DNA from: Candidatus Geothermarchaeota archaeon
GTDB lineage: Archaea; Thermoproteota; Nitrososphaeria; Geothermarchaeales; JDFR-13
Length of the DNA: 48,124 nucleotides
Direction: 5' to 3'
Assembly (NCBI GenBank): GCA_015523605.1
Contig: WAKC01000020.1
Span: 1-48,124, forward strand
Shown here: positions 20,322 to 28,983 of the stretch, piece by piece
Position numbering within the stretch: position 1 is the stretch's first letter
Layout: each line of letters starts with the position of its first letter
The notes under the pieces: generated by a model
The model's database searches: none
The model's input: only the letters and a program-made list of their open reading frames with translations
What the model was told of the DNA's origin: nothing
Position numbers and translations under genes: made by a program

Positions 20322-22019
20322 TCAATATATTATAGGTTCAGTCCAAACCCCATATACCTCCTTGAGAACATTCATAATCTCTCCTTCCGTTGCATAAACC
20401 TTCACAGCCTCCAATACATAGGGAATTATATTCTCTCCTCTTCTAGCCGCGGATCTTAGATTATTCAATGCAGACTCGACCCGAGCATTATCCCTACTCC
20501 TCTTAATCTCTTTGAGCCTAGCCTTCTGACGCTCCTCAGTCTCTATAGGATCAATATCTAGGAGGGGTACATTCCTAATCTCCTCATCCTCCTCCTCAAC
20601 GAAGATGTTTACACCAACAATCTTCCTAATACCCTCCTCAACCTCCCTCTGATATCTATAGCTGGCTTCAGTCAACTCCTTCTGTGGATAGCCCTTCCTC
20701 ACAGCCTCTATCATCCCACCCATCCTCTCTATCCTATCAATGTATTTCCATGCCTCCTCCTCAACCTTATCAGTAAGCCATTCAACATAATAGCTTCCAG
20801 CCAAGGGGTCTACTACATCGGCGACGCCAGTCTCGTAAGCTATTATCTGCTGTGTCCTCAGGGCTACCTTAGCAGCAAACTCACTTGGGACCCTGAAGGG
20901 CTCATCCAATGCATTTGTATGGAGGCTCTGGGTACCACCTAATACCGCGGCCAATGCCTCAATAGCCGTTCTAACTATATTGTTGAATGGCTGTTGAGCA
21001 GTTAAGGATACACCTGCTGTCTGTGTATGGAAGCGCATCCAGAGGCTACGCTCCTTCTTAGCGTTGAACCACTCCTTCATAATCTTCGCCCACATCCTAC
21101 GGGCCGCCCTAAACTTAGCTATCTCCTCGAAGAAATTGATATGGGCATCGAAGAAGAAGCTGAGTCTAGGTGCGAAAGAATCTACATCCAAACCTCTCTC
21201 AATAAGATGCCTCACATATGCAATTCCATCTGCAATAGTGAAGGCCAGCTCCTGAACAGCCGTTGAACCAGCCTCCCTAATGTGATATCCACTTATACTG
21301 ATTGGATTCCACTTAGGAGTATGCTTCACACTATATTCAACAAGGTCCATAGCTATCTTAACAGCCGCCTCCGGCGGGAATATATAGCTCTTCTGAGCTA
21401 TAAACTCCTTCAGAGGATCATTCTGGGTTGTTCCACCAACTCTATCCATGGGTACACCCTGCTTCTCAGCAACAGCTAGATACATGGAATAGAGGATTGG
21501 AGCTGGTGGATTAATCGTCATATTTGTGGTTACTTCACCCAGGTTTATACCGTCGAATATAATCTCCATATCCTTCAGGGTATCTACAGCTACACCAGTA
21601 ACACCGACCTCACCATGGGCGAGAGGATCATCACTATCAATACCTAGGAGTGTGGGGTAATCGAAGGCAAGGCTCAAACCAGTCTCACCATGGGCCACGA
21701 GGAACTTCAACCTCCTATTTGTATCTTCAGCAGTTCCAAATCCGCTGAACATCCGCATCGTCCAGAGCCTACCCCTATACATCGTCGAATGGATACCCCT
21801 AGTAAATGGATACTCACCCGGTAGACCGAGCCTCTCAAAATAATTAAAGTCTTTAATGTCTAGAGGAGTGTAGAACCTTTTAACCTCGATACCAGATAGA
21901 GTAGTAAACCTATCCATCCTCTCAGGAAACCTTTTAAGAGACTTTGGAAGTGTCTCCCTCTCCCAACGCCTTATCTCCCTATCAAGCTTCTTAATCAATT
22001 CATCTCTATAGTCTGACAT
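20322..22019 (-). CDS. Methylmalonyl-CoA mutase, large subunit
   Basis: GEYPFTRGIHSTMYRGRLWTMRMFSGFGTAEDTNRRLKFL; GGTQSLHTNALDEPFRVPSE. Confidence 0.97.
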   Translation of the reverse strand: MSDYRDELIKKLDREIRRWERETLPKSLKRFPERMDRFTTLSGIEVKRFYTPLDIKDFNYFERLGLPGEYPFTRGIHSTMYRGRLWTMRMFSGFGTAEDTNRRLKFLVAHGETGLSLAFDYPTLLGIDSDDPLAHGEVGVTGVAVDTLKDMEIIFDGINLGEVTTNMTINPPAPILYSMYLAVAEKQGVPMDRVGGTTQNDPLKEFIAQKSYIFPPEAAVKIAMDLVEYSVKHTPKWNPISISGYHIREAGSTAVQELAFTIADGIAYVRHLIERGLDVDSFAPRLSFFFDAHINFFEEIAKFRAARRMWAKIMKEWFNAKKERSLWMRFHTQTAGVSLTAQQPFNNIVRTAIEALAAVLGGTQSLHTNALDEPFRVPSEFAAKVALRTQQIIAYETGVADVVDPLAGSYYVEWLTDKVEEEAWKYIDRIERMGGMIEAVRKGYPQKELTEASYRYQREVEEGIRKIVGVNIFVEEEDEEIRNVPLLDIDPIETEERQKARLKEIKRSRDNARVESALNNLRSAARRGENIIPYVLEAVKVYATEGEIMNVLKEVYGVWTEPIIY

Positions 22020-22139
22020 ACTAAAAAGGTATATTAAGCCATTTAACTATTAAGCATGTCATAAAAATATTTTTAACTAAATCGTTTAAGCTATGATTTT
22101 GTCAACTCAACCTTGATATATCACCTTTTTATTCAAACT

Positions 22140-22979
22140 ATGCCCTTTAATTTTGATGTTATGAGGAAAGTTTTCAATGAAGTTTTAGGTATGCATATCG
22201 AGATTCCAGATAATCCTAGGATAGTGAGTCTTGCACCATCCATCACCGATATACTTCATGAGATTGGGGTTTGGGATAACGTGGTGGGAGTAAGCATATA
22301 TTGTAACATTCCTGAGAAGGCTAGGGAGAAGCCTAGGGTAGGTGCCTACCTCAAGGTTATGTATAATAGGTTGGATGAGTTGGAGCCGGACATTATATTT
22401 ACCACTACTGGTGCACAGAGAAACGTTACATTTGAGCTTAGAGATAAGGGGTATAACGTATATCCAGTTAAACTCCCGATATCTCTATATGGGATTATTG
22501 AGAACGTGTTTGAGATAGCGGGTGTACTAGATAAGGTAGATGGGGCTATATCACTATCAAAGGAATATATCGACATACTAGATAGGATTAAAGATTCACT
22601 CTCAGGAAGTGTATATTATGAGATTGATTTGGGAGGCCCTATAACAGCTGGGAAACTATCTTATATACATAATTCACTCGAGCATATAGGACTTAGGAAT
22701 ATATATGGAGATCAGTATGTTACATGGGTCCAGCCAGACTTTAACTATGTAGTGGAAAAGAATCCAGATATTATTCTATATGAGATGAAGCCTGGGTCAA
22801 ATATCACTGTAGACCAACTAAAGAAAATCTTTGAAGAAAGGGGATGGGGCGATATAGAGGCCTTCAAAAACGACAGAATATTCTTGTTAAAGCCTGACTC
22901 ACTAGCCCATTACGGGCCAACACACTTCAAAATACTTGAGGACTTAGTCACAAGAATTGAAGGAACGCTCCTTAGTTAG
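22140..22979 (+). CDS. Periplasmic-binding-protein-like (BtuF-type helical backbone) protein
   Basis: NPRIVSLAPSITDILHEIGVWDNVVGVSIYCNIPEKAREKPRVGAYLKVMYNRLDELEPDIIFTTTGAQ; PBP fold. Start uncertain among 22113, 22140 and 22161. Confidence 0.8.
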   Translation: MPFNFDVMRKVFNEVLGMHIEIPDNPRIVSLAPSITDILHEIGVWDNVVGVSIYCNIPEKAREKPRVGAYLKVMYNRLDELEPDIIFTTTGAQRNVTFELRDKGYNVYPVKLPISLYGIIENVFEIAGVLDKVDGAISLSKEYIDILDRIKDSLSGSVYYEIDLGGPITAGKLSYIHNSLEHIGLRNIYGDQYVTWVQPDFNYVVEKNPDIILYEMKPGSNITVDQLKKIFEERGWGDIEAFKNDRIFLLKPDSLAHYGPTHFKILEDLVTRIEGTLLS

Positions 22980-22999
22980 TTGTGGATTACTTCAGAATT

Positions 23000-23242
23000 T
23001 TAATCATATTCGCTACGTCTCTTTTCCCTCCAATCTCTTATGATATTGGTAGTGTCACCCCCTGGAGAAACCGATTTTCTTATCCTTTCAGATATTAAAA
23101 CAGCTTTAGCCATCTTACGCCCTTCTTCCATATTTATCTTCTCTATAATGGCATGTATAATTACTTCATTCTAATCCACATGTTTCATACATTCCATTTT
23201 TTCCTTCAATTCTCTACTAACCCTAACTTTTATTACAGGCAT
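23000..23242 (-). pseudogene. VapB-like antitoxin relic with in-frame amber codon
   Basis: Manual translation: MPVIKVRVSRELKEKMECMKHVD*NEVIIHAIIEKINMEEGRKMAKAVLISERIRKSVSPGGDTTNIIRDWREKRRSEYD*. TAG at 23171-23173 on the minus strand. Confidence 0.65.
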
Positions 23243-23318
23243 TGAGAGACCTCCCAGTAAATAATCATTTAATATCTGATATGTTAATAAATATAGAATA
23301 CGCCTGGCTAGAAGATGG

Positions 23319-24224
23319 TTAGAATCTAGATAGCATTTCAGGGTCTCTCTTTACCTCTTCGTATATCCCTTTTATAGCTAGGTCCACGAGGATCTTGGCT
23401 AGTGGGACGTCATCCAATCTACTGTATATTTCTCTGAAGGATTCATCATTGGATAAGATGTTCTCGGTGAAGGATTCTAATGAGTTTATTTCGGCAGCTA
23501 TCTTACCCCACTCAACTATTCTATTATAGAGCTCATCGATCTTCTTCCAACCATCTTCCGAGATTCCATAGTGTGCATAGTAGATGATACCCGGTTTTAA
23601 AAGCTTCATCCTCCTCAGACTAGCCATATAGAGATCAAGTCTACAGGGATAGATTGTAGTTGGAATTATATATTCCAGTTGAGGTATGTAGATACCGGCT
23701 GAGTCCCCCACGAACAATCCATTAGAATCTTTATGATAGATGGATATATGGTGGCTTGCATGGCCTGGTGTATGTATGAACATTAACTCTCCTCCAGAGG
23801 GTATTATCATACCATTTCCTACTGGCACGAGATATTTCTCATCGATGGGCTTCGGCTCTCCATACAGCTCCGCGAAATCACCGAGGGCTTCTTTAGCCGT
23901 TTCCCATAGCTTAGAGGGGTCTGCAACATGTTTCACGGCTTTTGGATGGAGATATACATATCCCTTAAACTTCTCATGTAGATATCCGAGTCCACTTACA
24001 TGGTCAATATGTATATGGGTAAGTACATAGTCAAGCTCATCGAAATCCCTATTTGACAATGCCTTAATAAGCTTCTCCGAAGACGACTTTACACCTGCAT
24101 CCACCAATACATTTCTATCCCCGTATACCAAGTATGTAGCTAGGAAGGGAACATCCAACCAGTCTGGAGTCGCATCGATCAACTCTACACCATATGACAT
24201 ACAATAATATCTAACCCTAACCAC
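23319..24224 (-). CDS. MBL-fold metallo-hydrolase
   Basis: LTHIHIDHVSGLGYLHEKF, HTPGHASHHISIYH, GDSAGIYIP. Confidence 0.92.
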   Translation of the reverse strand: MVRVRYYCMSYGVELIDATPDWLDVPFLATYLVYGDRNVLVDAGVKSSSEKLIKALSNRDFDELDYVLTHIHIDHVSGLGYLHEKFKGYVYLHPKAVKHVADPSKLWETAKEALGDFAELYGEPKPIDEKYLVPVGNGMIIPSGGELMFIHTPGHASHHISIYHKDSNGLFVGDSAGIYIPQLEYIIPTTIYPCRLDLYMASLRRMKLLKPGIIYYAHYGISEDGWKKIDELYNRIVEWGKIAAEINSLESFTENILSNDESFREIYSRLDDVPLAKILVDLAIKGIYEEVKRDPEMLSRF

Positions 24225-24306
24225 AATATAACGTAAGATATCAACTAATGAACTGGATATACTTCCAGTCCATATCTACAACGAAACGTTGATTTGAAAT
24301 TACAAT

Positions 24307-25488
24307 CTACATCTTCTTAAATATTATCTCAACAACCTGAAAACTCAATCCACTCAAATCAGTCTCAGACTCCAGCGTCTCAGGTATTAAAAGGTATAGT
24401 CGGTCATCAAAAATCTTCTCTTTAAGGACGACTGGTGAGAGAACATCTAATTCCCTCCATAAGTCACCATCTACATACACAATTAACGAGTATCTAGGGC
24501 TACCCTCTTCACCTTCCGCTTCATATCCACCTAGGACAAGGAGGACATCATCCGCTCCATATGCCCATGAGACATAAAAATCTCTATAGTTGGAGAGTTC
24601 CAAAAGCCCTCCAGACTTGACGTCATACTCTATAAGCGCAGCCTCATACGTATCGTTAACGTTAGATGCGAAGAGATACACAGAATTAGGTGTGTAACCA
24701 GCCAGAGATACACTACTATACCTAAGTTCTTCGTAACCCACTATCTCTTTTATGCCCAGATTTAATAGGAATATCCTCCAGACCCCATCACCAGGATCAT
24801 ATCCAAGGATAAAAACGTATTCATTACCAAAATATACTTAATATCATTGATGAACGTTACATTAAGAAGATATTTATCCCCATCTATCACAACCTTCATC
24901 AAACCATTTGTAACCATGCTGTCAAAGTATAGGAAACCACTATCTGTCAATAGGATATTACGTCCAAACTCATATGGATACTCCTCTATCTTTGGCACAC
25001 CACCCTCAGATATATGTGCCAGGAGCCACTCTCCGATGTAACAAGATATCCATCTCCAAATGGTATCACCCCGTACTTCAATATTTCAGCCTCCAAATCT
25101 ACAGCCCAACTCTCTCCACTTAAGATTTTATAGAAATGGATCTTCAGTTGTCTATCGGTTTGGTTGAAGTAGAGAAGATAATCACCTATGAATCTAGCCG
25201 TTCTAAAAGTCCCGAATGACTCTAAATATTCCATAGAAGTATAGATGATTCCTTCTCCAAGCTTGAAAAGGAGAATCTCACCCTCGGAAGAGACACAGGC
25301 CACATAGACACTATCCTGGATCATAGTATATCCTCACAAAATAGACCCTCATCCACCAAAAGCATATAGAGATTTATATCTATAGGAGGCTCAGAACCAC
25401 TAAATATATTAAATGGGTTGAAATATACTGTGGCAACCCCAAGTATAACTATTAAGATAATTAGGGATATAACCTTCTTAATATTCAC
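24307..25488 (-). pseudogene. Frameshifted secreted/membrane-anchored beta-rich protein gene
   Basis: GTG 25488 encodes a TM segment (MNIKKVISLIILIVILGVATVYF). Reading then continues in shifted frames as ORFs 25324-24986, 24998-24762 (open upstream as EWLLAHISEGGVPKIEEYPYEFGRN) and 24741-24307 (open upstream as VYFGNEYVFILGYDPGDGVWRIFLLNLGIKEIVGYEELR). Confidence 0.65.
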
Positions 25489-25544
25489 GCTATCACCTAT
25501 CTATAAACATATCAACAGGCAATATTAAACCTATAGAAGTAGGA

Positions 25545-25620
25545 AAACGGGTGAAAAGCCTCATCTAGCATACCGCTCATCACTGGTCAGACGATGCAGA
25601 CCCAATCATCGGCAAAGAAT
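25545..25620 (-). ncRNA. Candidate structured ncRNA (C/D-box-like), GC-rich intergenic island
   Basis: Minus-strand CCGATGA-TTGGGTCTGCATCGT-CTGA-CCA-GTGATGA-GCGGTATGCTAG-ATGA. Exact CTGA and GTGATGA (D'/C'-like), degenerate outer boxes, in an otherwise very AT-rich intergenic region. Confidence 0.3.
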
Positions 25621-25710
25621 GATATTCGACTTTTTATTTTTAAGATTTCTATATAAATTGGCTTAATACACAAAAATAATTAAAATATGAGAGAAATTTG
25701 CTGATGATGA

Positions 25711-26406
25711 TTAGTCAACATTTAAATTAAAAGCTTTTATTGATTTCACTTTACCTCTAAATAGGACTATTGATTTATGGACATTAAGGCGATAATGTTT
25801 TACAATTGTAGTGTCGGGTGTCGCTACAACTATAAGTTTGTTCTCCGAAACAAGGTTTAAATATTCAATTATTTTTTTAATGTACTCCTCATCTTGATGG
25901 CTAAAGGGTTCGTCTAGTAGAATAATGGGTGGATCCAAAATAATTGATCTAATGAAAGCTATTCTCTGCCTTTGTCCAACGCTCAATTGACCACACTTTC
26001 TATCCATAATATCCAATAACCCAAAATCCTCAAAATGTTTTTTTACAATATCTCTCCATCCATCAATATTTTTGAGTATCAAGGGTAAACCGGATGCCTT
26101 ATCAGCTCTCATAGATTTAGGAACTAGAAGTGTCTGAGGCATAAAGCCGATATAGTTCATCCTAAGTCTAGAGAGACAGTCTCCTTGGCAGTCTATGAAT
26201 AGCTTATGTTTACCAACCTGAACATAGCCGCTAGATGGTTTCGAGATTCCAGCCATCAATCTTAAGAGAGTGGATTTTCCAGATGCGTTCCCCCCAGTAA
26301 GTAGAAAAATACCCATATGTAGTTCAAGAGATACGTTATCAACAGCCAAAACTTTCCTCTTACGCACTTGATAATATTTAGAGACGTTATGTAGCTGAAT
26401 ATTCAC
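25711..26406 (-). CDS. ABC transporter ATP-binding protein
   Basis: GGNASGKSTLLRLMAGI, LSVGQRQRIAFIRS, IILLDEPFSHQDEE. Confidence 0.93.
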   Translation of the reverse strand: MNIQLHNVSKYYQVRKRKVLAVDNVSLELHMGIFLLTGGNASGKSTLLRLMAGISKPSSGYVQVGKHKLFIDCQGDCLSRLRMNYIGFMPQTLLVPKSMRADKASGLPLILKNIDGWRDIVKKHFEDFGLLDIMDRKCGQLSVGQRQRIAFIRSIILDPPIILLDEPFSHQDEEYIKKIIEYLNLVSENKLIVVATPDTTIVKHYRLNVHKSIVLFRGKVKSIKAFNLNVD

Positions 26407-27566
26407 TAAGCCTCACCTGTAGATACATATTCTTCCAAGTCTGAAACTGAAAACTTATAAAAAGTGAAGATTATGGCCAGTATTGAAAGAATAGTAACTG
26501 CTAATATCATAGTTGGAAATGAAATGTACAAATAGATATTAATAGGTGGAAGTCTCAATACGTTTAGCAGTGTAAAAATATAATATGTCGCTAAACTCGA
26601 AAGAATAACCGATGAAAGACCGAGTATTAATAGCAATATAAGGAAAGATATTATAATGTTTCTCCTCAAAACACCATATATCATGTATAACCCGACAACA
26701 TCTTTTGATCTGCTAATAAATAGAAAAGAGTTTCTAACTAATATAATACCTCCAAGTACTATACCCATCCAATATGAGATGTAATAATAATCAAATAAAT
26801 TAGAAAGTTCCGGTCTCCACATGTTCATCACTTCCAATTCATCAGATTTATTGACAATAGATAAGTTGTATCCGTAATTTTCTGAAATAATCTCTACTAT
26901 CTTTTTTTCCATATCCCCGTCACTATCCCTGATGATAATAGAAAAAATTGAGAAGTTATCTATCTCCATGAGTTGGTTAAATTCCTCTGTTCCATATTTT
27001 ATAATAAGTAGTCCGCTAGGATTGAACAGTGGTTGTGAATGAATAAAAGCTCTTAAATTAAAGGTTCTATTGGTATCCAGGATTATAAATTTTATCTGTA
27101 TAGATCGTCCCCTCAAGTGTTGAGGGGCTCCCTCACTAGTAAGAGATTCACTAAAAACTAATATTGGGATGTTGTCCTTTGGAGCCATGTCAACTCCTAA
27201 TAGGGATATCCCTTCATAGTCGTCTACAATTGCGATGATAGGACTAATCAACCTAGAACCATTCACTTCAACAATATAACTTAAATAAAGAGTCAGTAAA
27301 ATAGCTGCATCATCAACAATTAGTTGATGAACCATTTCCTTAGAATCTGCAAATATTTTTGATATATTTTTCCTTCCATAGTCTACTATTACCATCTTAT
27401 CAAAGTCCATTGTTTCAAATGGACGATATATATAGTAATAGTTGTTAGACCATATCAACTGAGTAGAACCTATCAATAAAAGAAAAACTATAAAAAGATA
27501 GAAGAGGGTTTTGAAGAACGTTGTTCTCGTCTCAGAGAATATCTCCCACAAAAGAGTATATATCAT
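26406..27566 (-). CDS. FtsX/MacB-like ABC transporter permease
   Basis: N-terminal TM, about 230-residue extracytoplasmic domain, three C-terminal TMs; overlaps the ATPase gene by 1 nt. Confidence 0.7.
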   Translation of the reverse strand: MIYTLLWEIFSETRTTFFKTLFYLFIVFLLLIGSTQLIWSNNYYYIYRPFETMDFDKMVIVDYGRKNISKIFADSKEMVHQLIVDDAAILLTLYLSYIVEVNGSRLISPIIAIVDDYEGISLLGVDMAPKDNIPILVFSESLTSEGAPQHLRGRSIQIKFIILDTNRTFNLRAFIHSQPLFNPSGLLIIKYGTEEFNQLMEIDNFSIFSIIIRDSDGDMEKKIVEIISENYGYNLSIVNKSDELEVMNMWRPELSNLFDYYYISYWMGIVLGGIILVRNSFLFISRSKDVVGLYMIYGVLRRNIIISFLILLLILGLSSVILSSLATYYIFTLLNVLRLPPINIYLYISFPTMILAVTILSILAIIFTFYKFSVSDLEEYVSTGEA

Positions 27567-28111
27567 CTAGGTCCACCGGGTAATGGTAGAATATCTAATT
27601 CGGCGGTCCCAGGATTATCATATATGTTGAAGCCCAATACACCATAAAAACCTACTTTTGTTGTCGCGGTCTGAGGATATAGACTCCCTGTTTTATAATC
27701 CAACCAGAAAGTATTGAAGCCGGTACTAATTTCGTGTGATTCCCAATACCATACTCTCCCACTGAAATACCTTCCCGGACCACTTTTCCAATTAATTGTC
27801 AATCGACCAGGGACATTCCCATCAATATTTTTTGGTGCATACATCTCAAATCCACTCAATTCAACACGATATTTTCCGACAGTAAAAACAACTGGATATA
27901 CTCTTACAAGTGTATGCGTGATACTGTAGTCTCCTACATATATTGAGGGAGGGATGAACTCGGCGTCTCCGTACGCTGCAGATAAGATATTTGGTTTTAT
28001 TTTGACATTTGAAGACGCAACGACACTGTTGATGTTCACAGTTAAAATGAACATAGCGATTACTCCAAATATCACTGCATGCTCAATGAAATCTCCAAAT
28101 CTAAATTTCAT
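27563..28111 (-). CDS. Small predicted secreted beta-rich protein, first gene of the ABC operon
   Basis: Signal-like VIFGVIAMFILTVNINSVVAS then an extracytoplasmic-looking domain; 4-nt overlap with the permease gene. Confidence 0.65.
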   Translation of the reverse strand: MKFRFGDFIEHAVIFGVIAMFILTVNINSVVASSNVKIKPNILSAAYGDAEFIPPSIYVGDYSITHTLVRVYPVVFTVGKYRVELSGFEMYAPKNIDGNVPGRLTINWKSGPGRYFSGRVWYWESHEISTGFNTFWLDYKTGSLYPQTATTKVGFYGVLGFNIYDNPGTAELDILPLPGGPR

Positions 28112-28480
28112 ACTATAGATTCTATTATCATCATATACTTTAATTAATACTTAAATAAATAAATATGTTTTTAACAAAATATTTATTTCCAAATGCCGTC
28201 ATAAATATAGCCGATTTATCTTTATACTTGTATGTATGTTGTTATAGTTATAATATTACCTTTGAAAATTAGGTAATCTAATAGTTTATCTATAATAAAT
28301 ATACGATGGTATCCTAGCTATTAATATGTTTAACCTTTGGTTAATTTCGAAACAACTTGATTCTTAATGTTATTATTGATTTTTTTATGTTATTTGAAAA
28401 TAATACTTGATGATGGATTGTGAAATATATCTATAGATATTATTTTAAAGACAATCTATTCTATTTTTGGTGGTTTTATT

Positions 28481-28969
28481 ATGCATATTGAATATGATAG
28501 TGGGAATGTGGTTGATTTAATTAAGAAGTTGGATCAGGATTTGAATAATGTTCATGAGATTAGTAGGTTGGGTAGGATACCGGAGCCAAAGCCTGGTAGG
28601 AGGTATAGGGAGATACTTCTTAACATGTTTAGAGAGAGTGGTTTCGTATCTGCAACAGTATTCATAGATTTCAAGGATGGTGTTAGGAGGGTCTATACAT
28701 TCATAGGCAAGGTTATTCCCAGGGGTGATATAAACAATCTATTTGAGATGCCAATCTATACAGAAGGATATTATATTGATAAGAAGGGGGATGAAGTTCT
28801 AAAGATGGTAGTCTATAATCCATATACATTTACAAATTCTTATGAACTCTTCAAGTTGATAAGCGAGTTTGGTGAGAGGTATAGGCTGACGGACTATGAA
28901 GTATATGTAGATAAGATGATTGAGTATATGAAGGTTGAAGATTTGTTTGGAGGGGATATAGGGGGATAA
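28481..28969 (+). CDS. Hypothetical soluble protein (162 aa)
   Basis: Clean ORF with codon usage like its neighbours; no recognised motif. Confidence 0.6.
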   Translation: MHIEYDSGNVVDLIKKLDQDLNNVHEISRLGRIPEPKPGRRYREILLNMFRESGFVSATVFIDFKDGVRRVYTFIGKVIPRGDINNLFEMPIYTEGYYIDKKGDEVLKMVVYNPYTFTNSYELFKLISEFGERYRLTDYEVYVDKMIEYMKVEDLFGGDIGG

Positions 28970-28983
28970 AAAATAGGGGGTTA
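28966..28983 (-). terminator. Stop codon plus C5/T-rich terminator element
   Basis: Minus strand TAACCCCCTATTTTTTAT; identical to 46077-46094. Confidence 0.55.

Noticed and set aside
23171-23173. Amber codon read as pyrrolysine or by programmed readthrough
   Set aside because: No pyl genes or recoding element seen in the window, and a single TGG-to-TAG change in a conserved-Trp position is simpler.
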